A stretch of 64,000 bases of DNA, taken from Bradyrhizobium algeriense. GTDB taxonomy: Bacteria; Pseudomonadota; Alphaproteobacteria; Rhizobiales; Xanthobacteraceae. Positions 40,247 to 49,147 of this stretch are shown here, piece by piece. Numbering within the stretch: position 1 is the stretch's first letter; each line of letters starts with the position of its first letter. Location of the stretch: the NCBI RefSeq assembly GCF_036924595.1, contig NZ_JAZHRV010000001.1, forward strand, positions 1 through 64,000, read 5' to 3'. A model generated the notes under the pieces. That model saw only the letters and a program-made list of their open reading frames with translations, was not told the origin of the DNA and made no database searches. A program made the translations under genes and the position numbers.

Positions 40247-40981
40247 ATGATTACCCTTTATGGCTTCGGCGCCGGTTTCGGCCTGCCGGAGATCAGCCCC
40301 TTTGTGACCAAAACCGAGGTCCAGCTGAAGATGGCCGGTCTTGCCTATCGCAAGGAGAAGGCCAAGCCGCCGGCTTCGCCGAAGGGGCAGTTGCCCTATA
40401 TCGTCGATGAGGCCGAGACAATCGCCGATTCCACCTTCATTCGCGCGCATCTGGAAGCCAAATACGGTTTCGATTTCGATGCCCCGCTCAGCCTGCAGGC
40501 GCGTGCACAGGCCTGGGCGTTCGAGCGGATGATCGAACACCACGTCTATTGGGCGCTGGTCGGCGCGCGCTGGGTCGATGGCGACAATTTTGCCAAGGGA
40601 CCCTCGCATTTCTTCGACAGCGCGCCGCTGCACCTGCGCGAAAAACTGCGCGAGGACGCCCAGTTCCGCGTCGCCGAGAATTATCTGCTCAGCGGCCTCG
40701 GTCGTCACGCGCCCGAAGAGGACGTCGATCTCGCCGTGCGCTCGCTGTTTGCGTTGTCGGTGCAGCTTGGCGACAAGCCCTTTCTGATGGGTGAAACGCC
40801 CTGCGGCATGGACGCCACCGCCTTCGGCGCGCTCGCCGGAATCCTGACGCCGTTCTTCGAATCTCCGCTGCGGCGGCGGACCGAGCAGTTCGCCAACCTC
40901 ACCACCTATGTCGACCGGATGATGCTGCTGTACTACCCGGAATTCGCCTGGGCGCCGGTGCAGCAAGAGCAAGCCGCCTGA
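40247..40981 (+). CDS. Glutathione S-transferase-like protein (GST 2)
   Basis: A 244-residue GST-fold protein. The N-terminal part MITLYGFGAGFGLPEISPFVTKTEVQLKMAGLAYR and KGQLPYIVDEAETIADSTFIRAHLE resembles the metaxin/FAX-type subgroup of GSTs rather than classical beta or theta classes. The C-terminal helical domain has LGDKPFLMGETPCGMDATAFG. GGGAG lies 6 nt before the ATG. An operator copy precedes it. It is convergent with the flavin-oxidase gene, whose stop codon is adjacent. Confidence 0.88.
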   Translation: MITLYGFGAGFGLPEISPFVTKTEVQLKMAGLAYRKEKAKPPASPKGQLPYIVDEAETIADSTFIRAHLEAKYGFDFDAPLSLQARAQAWAFERMIEHHVYWALVGARWVDGDNFAKGPSHFFDSAPLHLREKLREDAQFRVAENYLLSGLGRHAPEEDVDLAVRSLFALSVQLGDKPFLMGETPCGMDATAFGALAGILTPFFESPLRRRTEQFANLTTYVDRMMLLYYPEFAWAPVQQEQAA

Positions 40982-41614
40982 TTACGGCATCGCCGGCGCG
41001 GGCTGGCCCTTCAATGCCGCCAGCTCCGCTTCGAGTTCGGCGATACGGGCATCGCGCAAGGCAAGCGCCTGCGCGACGTCAGCGGCGTCGAACTTCTGCG
41101 GGATATGCTGCGGGCAATTGGTGTCCCACGCTGCGACCCGAAACAGGATCACTTGCTCCGGGCGCGCCTTGTAGCCCTTCGGCATCAGTGCGTCGGTCAA
41201 GGCTGCATCGTCTTCCACCACGCGCGCCTCGCCCCAGATCTTCACGCGGCGGCGATGGGTGTAGTCCATCACGAAAATATGCGCCTTCGGATTCTCCGAC
41301 AGATTGCCTTGCGTGATGTACTGCCGGTTGCCGCTGTAATCGGCAAACGCGATCGTGTTCTTGTCGAGAATCTTGATGAAGCCCTTCGGCCCGCCGCGGT
41401 GTTGGATATAGGGCTGGCCGTCCGCGGCAGCCGTCGCGAGGTAGAAGCTGTTGGTCTCGGCGAGGAAGCCGGCGAGATTTTCGTCGATCTCGGTGCGCCA
41501 GCCGCCGCGCGCCTCGACATTTGCATAGGCCTCGCGCGAGCCCTTGCGGGTCTGGATCGCCTTCACCGCCGGGGTAAAGGCGACGTCGCTGGAATAGGTG
41601 TGAACGTCAGACAT
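40982..41614 (-). CDS. Pyridoxamine 5'-phosphate oxidase-family flavin-binding protein
   Basis: A 210-residue split-barrel FMN-binding protein. The core is LATAAADGQPYIQHRGGPKGFIKILDKNTIAFADYSGNRQYITQGNL (quoted in part), typical of the PNPOx-like group that reduces or binds flavins. A C-terminal coiled coil (ALALRDARIAELEAELAALKG) follows. GGGAGG lies 6 nt before the ATG. It is divergent from a LysR regulator that probably controls it. The substrate is unknown; true PNPOx activity is unlikely since PLP-binding residues cannot be confirmed. Confidence 0.86.
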   Translation of the reverse strand: MSDVHTYSSDVAFTPAVKAIQTRKGSREAYANVEARGGWRTEIDENLAGFLAETNSFYLATAAADGQPYIQHRGGPKGFIKILDKNTIAFADYSGNRQYITQGNLSENPKAHIFVMDYTHRRRVKIWGEARVVEDDAALTDALMPKGYKARPEQVILFRVAAWDTNCPQHIPQKFDAADVAQALALRDARIAELEAELAALKGQPAPAMP

Positions 41615-41694
41615 CTGAGCCTCCCGTGGGGCGCCAAAACGGTCATCCTTACGCTTCAAGATGGATGTTCAAATAACTAAAACAATCTTTGGAA

Positions 41695-41727
41695 TTGACA
41701 CTTCACTATTGCGGATTATGCAATAGT
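41695..41727 (+). promoter_or_regulatory. Promoter and LysR-type operator before the LysR gene
   Basis: TTGACA (41695-41700) with a 16-bp spacer to TATGCA (41717-41722). A perfect inverted repeat ACTATTGC-N7-GCAATAGT (41705-41727) covers the spacer and -10. It contains a T-N11-A core as expected for LysR binding. The start codon follows 3 bp after the repeat. Confidence 0.7.
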
Positions 41728-41730
41728 TGA

Positions 41731-42624
41731 ATGGACCGGATCGATGCCATGCAGGCTTTTGTCGCCGTGGCCGACCTGCAGGGTTTTGCCCCCGCGGCCC
41801 GGAAGCTCCGCCTGTCGCCGTCTGCTGTCACGCGGCTGATTGCGGCGCTGGAGGAGCGGCTCGGCGCGCGGTTGTTACAGCGAACCACACGGCAGGTGAC
41901 GCTGACCGACGCCGGCGCGCGTTACCTGGAGCGCGCGCGGCGGATTTTGGCCGATATCGAGGAGGCCGAGGGCGCCATCGAGGGCGAGCGCACGCGGCCG
42001 GAGGGGCAGCTCGTCATCTCGGCGCCGGTCGGCTTCGGCCGGCTGCACGTCGGCGCAATCGTGACCGCCTACCTGAAGCGTTATGGCGATGTCGCCGTCG
42101 ACCTCCGCCTGTCGGACCGCATGGTCAACCTCGTCGAGGACGGTGTCGATCTCGCGGTCCGGATCGGCCATCTCCCCGACTCGACGCTGGTGGCGCGCCA
42201 TGTCGGCGAGATGCGGCGGATCGTGGTGGCCTCGCCCGGATACCTCAAAGCACGCGGTGAGCCGGGGCGGCCAGGGGAGGTTCCCTCGCATGACACCATT
42301 CAGTTCGGCGCCATGACGGCGGCGCTCGACTGGCGCTTCGTCGAGGACGGCCGCGAGATCCGCGTCGCCAGCACGCCGCGCTTCGCCACCAACAGTTCGG
42401 ACGCCGCGATCCAATATGCGGAAGCGGACGGCGGACTGACGCGGGTGATGGCCTATCAGGCCGCCGAATCGCTGAAAGCGGGGCGGCTCAGGATCGTATT
42501 GGCGTCGTTCGAACAGCCGGCGATGCCGATCCAGATCGTCTATCCGACGTCGCGGCTCTTGTCGGCCAAGGTGCGTACGTTCATCGATCTCGTGACCGAG
42601 ATGGCCGACTGGCATTTTGGCTAG
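41731..42624 (+). CDS. LysR-family transcriptional regulator
   Basis: A 297-residue regulator. The N-terminal winged helix-turn-helix (residues 1-60) has MQAFVAVADLQGFAPAARKL and LSPSAVTRLIAALEERLGARLLQRTTR. The effector-binding domain follows with VDLAVRIGHLPDS. It is divergent from the flavin-binding protein gene, its likely target. The predicted promoter places the transcript start within a few bases of the ATG, so the mRNA may be leaderless; no ribosome site is seen. Its stop codon overlaps the convergent thioesterase gene by 4 bp. Confidence 0.93.
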   Translation: MDRIDAMQAFVAVADLQGFAPAARKLRLSPSAVTRLIAALEERLGARLLQRTTRQVTLTDAGARYLERARRILADIEEAEGAIEGERTRPEGQLVISAPVGFGRLHVGAIVTAYLKRYGDVAVDLRLSDRMVNLVEDGVDLAVRIGHLPDSTLVARHVGEMRRIVVASPGYLKARGEPGRPGEVPSHDTIQFGAMTAALDWRFVEDGREIRVASTPRFATNSSDAAIQYAEADGGLTRVMAYQAAESLKAGRLRIVLASFEQPAMPIQIVYPTSRLLSAKVRTFIDLVTEMADWHFG

Positions 42625-43049
42625 CTCACCGGTTCCTTCTTCGGCACCACGCGAAACGTCGCGTTGGCCCGCGCGATCACGACACCGTCGGCCTTGATCA
42701 AACTCTGCGCAAAACAGATCGTCTTGCCGGTCTTGACGACATCGCTCTCGACCGCGAGCCATTGCCCGACCTCGGCGGTCCCGACGAAATCGACCGCGAG
42801 CCCGATCGTCACCAGCGACGACACCCCGCCCATCACATGGGCGCAGCTATGGCCCATGGCGCCGTCGGCAAGCGCGGCAATCAAGCCGCCATGGATCATG
42901 CCGCGGCCGTTGGTGTGCGGCTTTGCCAGCCGCAGCCCGAGGATCACGGCTTTGTCGGTCCGCTTTGAATACAGCGGCTCCCAGGGATCGGTCAGCGGGC
43001 TCTTGCGGGTGTGGCGCTCAAAACCTTCGGGGATGTCGGGTGCGGTCAT
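42621..43049 (-). CDS. PaaI-family (hotdog) thioesterase
   Basis: A 142-residue hotdog-fold acyl-CoA thioesterase. The conserved region is PHTNGRGMIHGGLIAALADGAMGHSC (in part), with Asn/Gly and the acidic residue (Asp in ADGAMG) of the PaaI family, and VVIARANATFRVV as last strand. It is related to the 4983 gene but not a close copy. It overlaps the LysR gene end. Specific substrate unknown; the aromatic catabolic genes start a few hundred bp away on the same strand. Confidence 0.85.
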   Translation of the reverse strand: MTAPDIPEGFERHTRKSPLTDPWEPLYSKRTDKAVILGLRLAKPHTNGRGMIHGGLIAALADGAMGHSCAHVMGGVSSLVTIGLAVDFVGTAEVGQWLAVESDVVKTGKTICFAQSLIKADGVVIARANATFRVVPKKEPVS

Positions 43050-43188
43050 GTGCGGCTCGCGGGTTGACGATGTTTCTCGTCATTGAACGCTATCGGAGTG
43101 TGCCGCGCATCACCTACAAAGTTTTAAACGGGATTTGGGCGAGTGTTTGAAATGGGATGACGGTGGCACGCTAAGCGCGAAGACTTCG

Positions 43189-43274
43189 CAGGGTGGGCAA
43201 AGCGAAGCGTGCCCACCATTCTTGCGGAGTGCTTGATGGTGGGCACGGCGCAAACGCGCCTTTGCCCACCATAC
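43189..43274. repeat. Dispersed repeat, GGGTGGGCAAAG family, copy 1
   Basis: GGGTGGGCAAAGCG at the left and CGCCTTTGCCCACC at the right, with internal CGTGCCCACCAT / ATGGTGGGCACGGCGCAA. A second copy with the same blocks lies at 53519-53607. It sits directly 3' of pobA. Confidence 0.85.
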
Positions 43275-43278
43275 AGGT

Positions 43279-44613
<1,335 letters not shown>

Positions 44614-44683
44614 CTAGCTAGATAACATGTTAAATAACGAGGCCGCTTACTAAAGGCCTGTCATGCCAGGGGAGAGAATGTTC

Positions 44684-45703
44684 ATGAGAAAAGCGTTGTT
44701 GGCGCTGCTGCTCGCAGCAGGTGTGACGCCTGCGTTGGCGCAGGAAAAAAACTTCGAGCTGAAGATTTCGCACTGGGTGCCGGCCACGCATTCGCTGCAG
44801 AAGGCGCTGGAGGACTGGGCGGCCGCGGTCGAAAAGGATTCCGGCGGCACTATCAAGTCCAAGGTGTTTCCGGCGCAGCAGCTCGGCAAGGCATTCGACC
44901 ATTACGACATGGCGCGCGATGGCATCGCCGACGTCACCTACGTCAATCCGGGTTACCAGCCGGGCCGTTTCCCGATCATCGGCGCCGGCGAATTGCCGTT
45001 CCTGATGTCGGAAGCCAAGGGCGGCTCGATGGCGCTCGATGCGTGGTATCGCAAATATGCCGAGAAGGAGATGAAGGACGTCAAGTTCTGTCTCGCCTTC
45101 GTCCATTCGCCCTCGTCGTTTCATTCGCGGACCAAGAAGATCGTCGTGCCCGACGACATCAAGGGCATGAAGATCCGTCCCGCCCATGCCACCATGGCCA
45201 ATTTCGTGACCCAGCTCGGCGGCACCAACGTGCAGTCGTCCGCGCCTGAGGTCCGCGACATCATCGAGCGCGGTGTCGCCGACGCCGTTACCTTTCCGTG
45301 GGGCTCGCTGCTGCTGTTCGGCATCGACAAGGTGACAAAGTACGACATGGAGGCGCCGCTCTATGTCACGACCTTCGCCTTCGTGATCAATAAGGACAAA
45401 TACAACCAGATGTCCGACAAGCAGAAGAAGGCGATCGACAATAACTGCAACACCGAGACCGCCGGCAAGGTCGGCGAATACTGGGGCAAGATGGAGGACG
45501 CCGGGATCGATAAGATCAAGGCGGAGTCCAGCCACGAGGTCTACAAGCTCACGCCCGAGCAGATCGGACTTTGGAAGAAGGCGGCCGAACCGCTGGTCAA
45601 GACCTGGGCTGAGGGCGTCAAGAAGAAGGGCGACGCCGATCCGGACGCGGCGCTGGCCGAGCTCAAGGCCTCGCTCACCAAGTACAACGCGCTCGCGCAG
45701 TAG
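44684..45703 (+). CDS. TRAP transporter DctP-type solute-binding protein (TarP-like)
   Basis: A 339-residue periplasmic receptor of the DctP family. The signal peptide covers residues about 1-19 (ending ALAQ). The mature domain has LKISHWVPATHSL, then GGSMALDAWYRKY and RDIIERGVADAVTFPWGSLLLFG, the region with family ligand-binding residues. GGGGAG lies 9 nt before ATG 44684. It is followed by dctQ and dctM genes. By position next to coumarate-type genes, it resembles R. palustris TarP, which binds p-coumarate and related acids; this is inferred from synteny. Confidence 0.9.
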   Translation: MRKALLALLLAAGVTPALAQEKNFELKISHWVPATHSLQKALEDWAAAVEKDSGGTIKSKVFPAQQLGKAFDHYDMARDGIADVTYVNPGYQPGRFPIIGAGELPFLMSEAKGGSMALDAWYRKYAEKEMKDVKFCLAFVHSPSSFHSRTKKIVVPDDIKGMKIRPAHATMANFVTQLGGTNVQSSAPEVRDIIERGVADAVTFPWGSLLLFGIDKVTKYDMEAPLYVTTFAFVINKDKYNQMSDKQKKAIDNNCNTETAGKVGEYWGKMEDAGIDKIKAESSHEVYKLTPEQIGLWKKAAEPLVKTWAEGVKKKGDADPDAALAELKASLTKYNALAQ

Positions 45704-45782
45704 AACGCGTAAACATCTCTCCGGCGGCAGGAATCTCCTGCCGCCGTTTCCTCCCTGCCATCGCCAGCCCCTCGGAGCCGCC

Positions 45783-46295
45783 ATGAGTCGCGCGTGGATG
45801 GACCGATTCATCGACACGATCGAATGGATCGCAGCCGCCTTTGTCGGCATCGTTGCGCTGAACATTTTCCTGGCCGTGATCCTGCGCAACACGCTCAGCT
45901 ACAACATTCCGGACTCGTTCGATATCGGGCGCATGCTGCTCGGCATTTTGATTTTCTGGGGAATTGCCGCCACCAGCTATCGCGGCGGCCACATCACCGT
46001 CGATCTGGTCTGGGCCAATGTCGGCCCGAAATACAAGCGCATGATCGACGTGTTCGCCACGCTGGTGCTGCTGTTCGTGGTGTCGGTGCAGACCTGGACG
46101 CTGTTCGACAAGGTGCGCGGCACCTATAACGACAACGTCCTCACCTTCGACATGCACATGCCGACCTGGCCGTTCTTTGCCGTTGCCTGGGCCGGCGATG
46201 GCGCTGCGGTGCTGCTGATCGCGATCCGCACCTATCGCCTGATCTTCCATCCGGAAGAGATGCAGGAAGAACCCAAGATCAAGGCCGTGGAGTAG
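45783..46295 (+). CDS. TRAP transporter small permease (DctQ)
   Basis: A 170-residue membrane protein with four hydrophobic helices, the DctQ pattern. It carries IVALNIFLAVILRNTLSYN and the tail LIFHPEEMQEEPKIKAVE. GGAG lies about 5 nt before the ATG. It follows the receptor by 79 bp and precedes the large permease by 3 bp, so all three form one operon. Confidence 0.92.
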   Translation: MSRAWMDRFIDTIEWIAAAFVGIVALNIFLAVILRNTLSYNIPDSFDIGRMLLGILIFWGIAATSYRGGHITVDLVWANVGPKYKRMIDVFATLVLLFVVSVQTWTLFDKVRGTYNDNVLTFDMHMPTWPFFAVAWAGDGAAVLLIAIRTYRLIFHPEEMQEEPKIKAVE

Positions 46296-46298
46296 GCG

Positions 46299-47615
46299 AT
46301 GAGCACAGACGCGGTCGCCGTCCTGGGATTTGTTGCGCTGTTTGCGCTGATGCTGCTGCGCGTGCCCGTGGGCATGGCGATGGGGCTCGTCGGTGTCTGC
46401 GGTTTTGGTTACCTCGTCGGCTTCACGCCGGCGCTGAAACTGGTCGGCCAGACCTCGATGCGCACGGTGACCGACTACACTTTTGGCGTCATCCCGATGT
46501 TCCTGCTGATGGGCACCTTCGTCAGCAATTCCGGCATGAGTCAGGAGCTGTTCCGCGCCGCCAACGGCTTTGTCGGTCATCTGCGCGGCGGGCTCGGCAT
46601 TGCCACCGTCGGCGCCTGCGGCGGCTTTGCCGCGATCTGCGGCTCGTCGGTCGCGACCGCCGCAACCTTCTCGGCCGTGGCCTATCCGGAAATGCGCCGC
46701 TTCGGCTATCCGCAATCCTTCGCCACCGGCGTGATCGCGGCCGGTGGCACGCTGGGCGCCATGCTGCCGCCGTCCACGGTGCTTGCGGTCTACGGCATCA
46801 TCACCGAGCAGGACATCGGAAAACTGTTCATCGCCGGCATTATTCCCGGCATACTCGCGATGACCATGTACATGCTGACCATCGCGCTGATCGGCTGGTT
46901 TCGGCCTGATTTCCTGCCGAGGGGTACGCCGATCCCGTGGCGCGAGCGCTTTGCGGGCCTGAAGAGCATCTGGGCCCCGGTACTGCTGTTCATCTTCGTC
47001 ATTGGCGGACTTTACGGCTTGCCGTTTCTGCCGCGCTTTACGCCGACCGAGGCCGGCGGCGTTGGCGCCACCGGCGCGTTCCTGATTGGCCTGCTCACCG
47101 GACGGCTGAACAAGGAAAAGATCCTCGCGTCGCTCTTGCAAGCCACCCGCACGGCGGCTGCCGTCTTCACCGTGCTGATCGGCGCGCTGATCTTCGGCTA
47201 TTTTCTGACGGTGACGCAGACCCCGCAGAAGGTCACGGAACTTCTCACCGGCCTTGGGCTCGGTCCCTACGGCATTCTTGCTCTCATCATGGTGATGTAT
47301 CTGGTGCTGGGCTGCCTGATGGACGCCATGGCCATGATCATCCTCACCGTGCCGATCATCTTCCCGGTCATCACCCATCTCGGCTTCGACCCGATCTGGT
47401 TCGGCATCATCATCGTCATGACGGTCGAACTCGGCCTGATCCATCCGCCCGTCGGCATGAACGTCTTTGTCATCAAGAGCGTCGTGAAAGACGTGTCATT
47501 CTCGACGATCTTCCGCGGCGTGATCCCGTTCGTCGTGACTGACCTGATCCGGCTGGTGATCCTGATCGCATTTCCGATGCTGGCGCTTTGGCTGCCGACC
47601 CGCATGGCGGGATAG
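46299..47615 (+). CDS. TRAP transporter large permease (DctM)
   Basis: A 438-residue polytopic permease (about 12 helices) that uses a Na+ or H+ gradient to move the receptor-bound substrate. Family motifs include GGFAAICGSSVATAATFSAVAYPEM, AAGGTLGAMLPPSTVLAVYGIITEQDIGKLFIAGIIPG, and ELGLIHPPVGMNVFVIKSV near the end. The start ATG has GGAG upstream overlapping the dctQ stop. It is the third gene of the receptor-permease operon. The DUF3237 gene follows after 10 bp. Confidence 0.94.
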   Translation: MSTDAVAVLGFVALFALMLLRVPVGMAMGLVGVCGFGYLVGFTPALKLVGQTSMRTVTDYTFGVIPMFLLMGTFVSNSGMSQELFRAANGFVGHLRGGLGIATVGACGGFAAICGSSVATAATFSAVAYPEMRRFGYPQSFATGVIAAGGTLGAMLPPSTVLAVYGIITEQDIGKLFIAGIIPGILAMTMYMLTIALIGWFRPDFLPRGTPIPWRERFAGLKSIWAPVLLFIFVIGGLYGLPFLPRFTPTEAGGVGATGAFLIGLLTGRLNKEKILASLLQATRTAAAVFTVLIGALIFGYFLTVTQTPQKVTELLTGLGLGPYGILALIMVMYLVLGCLMDAMAMIILTVPIIFPVITHLGFDPIWFGIIIVMTVELGLIHPPVGMNVFVIKSVVKDVSFSTIFRGVIPFVVTDLIRLVILIAFPMLALWLPTRMAG

Positions 47616-47625
47616 GGTTTGCGCC

Positions 47626-48087
47626 ATGACCCCGCAGCTTTCGACCAAATACGTCTTCACCATCACCGTGCGGATCGGCGAGGTAACCTCGGCGGGTGAT
47701 ATCGGCACGGGCGTGCGCCGGATCATTCCGATAACAGGCGGCGAGGTGAAGGGCGAGGGGATCAACGGCAAGGTCTGCGCCTTCGGCGCCGACTTCCAGA
47801 TAATCCGCCCGAACGAGCTGATCGAGCTGGAAGCCAAATACGCCTTCGAGACCGACGATGGCGCGGTCATCTATGTCGAGAACAAGGGCCTGCGCTTCGG
47901 CCCGGTCGACTTGTTGCAGAAACTCAAGCGCGGCGAGCCGGTCGATCCCAAACTGATCTATTGCCGCACCGTGCCGAAATTCGAGACCGGGGCTGCAAAA
48001 TACCGCTGGCTGATGGAAAACCTCTTCATCGGCTCCGCCGCCCGCCACGCCGACCGCGTCGTGATCGACGTCCATCAGGTGCTGTGA
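47626..48087 (+). CDS. DUF3237 family protein
   Basis: A 153-residue protein with the DUF3237 core (GDIGTGVRRIIPITGGEVKGEGINGKV, then YAFETDDGAVIYVENKGLR). A beta-barrel fold is expected. Members often sit in aromatic catabolic clusters but have no proven activity. It follows the TRAP permease by 10 bp and precedes a repeat and the crotonase promoter, so it is the last gene of the TRAP operon. No secretion signal is seen. Confidence 0.82.
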   Translation: MTPQLSTKYVFTITVRIGEVTSAGDIGTGVRRIIPITGGEVKGEGINGKVCAFGADFQIIRPNELIELEAKYAFETDDGAVIYVENKGLRFGPVDLLQKLKRGEPVDPKLIYCRTVPKFETGAAKYRWLMENLFIGSAARHADRVVIDVHQVL

Positions 48088-48096
48088 CGCTTTCTT

Positions 48097-48268
48097 ACCC
48101 TCCCCTGGAGGGGGAGGGTCGGCTCACATTGAGCGCAGCGAAAATGTGAGACGGGGAGGGGTGATCTCTCAACTCGGGCGCTGTTGGATGTGGAAAGACC
48201 GTCACCCCACCCCGCTACGCATTCCGCTTCGCTACATGCGTAGCGACCCTCCCCCTCCAGGGGAGGGT
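48097..48268. repeat. Palindromic intergenic repeat (ACCCTCCCC family)
   Basis: The ends, ACCCTCCCCTGGAGGGGGAG at the left and its complement ending at 48268, are long inverted arms. Internal hairpins include CTACGCAT / ATGCGTAG. It separates the TRAP/DUF3237 operon from the crotonase operon and probably terminates the former. A partial related hairpin (ACCCTCC / GGAGGGT) is at 8736-8752. Confidence 0.72.
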
Positions 48269-48284
48269 GAGCAGCTGCGCCGTA

Positions 48285-48317
48285 TTGACTCTCGCCAAGA
48301 TCGTTATAAAATATAAC
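48285..48317 (+). promoter_or_regulatory. Promoter and palindromic operator of the crotonase/CoA-ligase operon
   Basis: TTGACT (48285-48290), a 16-bp spacer, and TAAAAT (48307-48312). A perfect palindrome GTTATAAAATATAAC (48303-48317) covers the -10, so a bound repressor would block polymerase. It matches the site at 44507-44521. The ATG is 29 bp downstream. Confidence 0.78.
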
Positions 48318-48345
48318 TATTCTGCACAGGAAGTAATATACGCCC

Positions 48346-49146
48346 ATGGGAAACGCCACCACCGCCGCTGCGGGTCAATCCGACCTGCTCAAGATCGAGC
48401 AGACGGGCGCGGTGTTGACCGTGGGCCTCAACCGCCCGGCCAAGCGCAATGCGCTGAACGACGGCATCATCCTCGCGATCCAGGATTGCTTCACCAATCT
48501 TCCAGAGGGGACAGGCGCCGTGGTCATCCATGGCGTCGGCGATCATTTCTCCTCCGGCCTCGATCTGTCCGAACTGACCGAGCATGACGCGACCGAGGGC
48601 CTGCGGCACTCGCAGATGTGGCACCGGGTGTTCGATCGCATCCAGTATAGCCGCGTCCCCGTGATCGCGGCGCTGAAGGGCGCGGTGATCGGCGGCGGCC
48701 TGGAACTGGCCTGCGCGGCACATATCCGCGTCGCCGAACCATCAGCCTATTTCGCGCTGCCCGAGGGCCAGCGCGGCATTTTCGTCGGCGGCGGCGGATC
48801 GGTACGGCTGCCGCGGCTGATCGGCGTGGCGCGGATGATCGACATGATGCTCACCGGCCGGGTCTATTCGGCCACCGAAGGCTCGGCCTATGGTTTCTCG
48901 CAATATCTCACCGAAGCCGGCGGCGCGCTGCCGAAGGCGCTGGAACTTGCGGAGCGCGTGGCTGCGAACGCGCCGCTGACCAATTTCGCCGTGCTGCAGG
49001 CATTGCCGATGATCGCAGAGGCCAATCCGCAGACCGGCCTCTTGATGGAATCCCTGATGGCGACGGTGGCGCAGAGCGACAAAGAGGCAAAGCGCCGTAT
49101 TCGCGCGTTTCTCGACCACAAGACCGCAAAGGTGAAGCCGACCTGA
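48346..49146 (+). CDS. Crotonase-family enoyl-CoA hydratase (CouA-like)
   Basis: A 266-residue crotonase. The oxyanion-hole segments are GDHFSSGLDLSEL and KGAVIGGGLELACAAHIRVAE, with the catalytic-type Glu in GGLELA. By synteny it corresponds to R. palustris CouA, which hydrates p-coumaroyl-CoA and cleaves the product by retro-aldol to an aldehyde and acetyl-CoA. Sequence alone cannot separate hydratase from hydratase-lyase. The operator-covered promoter lies just upstream; the best ribosome site (AGGA) is unusually far away. The next gene begins 1 bp after its stop. Confidence 0.85.
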   Translation: MGNATTAAAGQSDLLKIEQTGAVLTVGLNRPAKRNALNDGIILAIQDCFTNLPEGTGAVVIHGVGDHFSSGLDLSELTEHDATEGLRHSQMWHRVFDRIQYSRVPVIAALKGAVIGGGLELACAAHIRVAEPSAYFALPEGQRGIFVGGGGSVRLPRLIGVARMIDMMLTGRVYSATEGSAYGFSQYLTEAGGALPKALELAERVAANAPLTNFAVLQALPMIAEANPQTGLLMESLMATVAQSDKEAKRRIRAFLDHKTAKVKPT

Positions 49147-49147
49147 C

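Noticed and set aside
45675..47444. 589-codon His/Asp-rich minus-strand frame over dctQ and dctM
   Set aside because: The composition (HDDDxAEP, HRHHDQ) is a shadow of hydrophobic codons on the plus strand, where real DctQM motifs are present.
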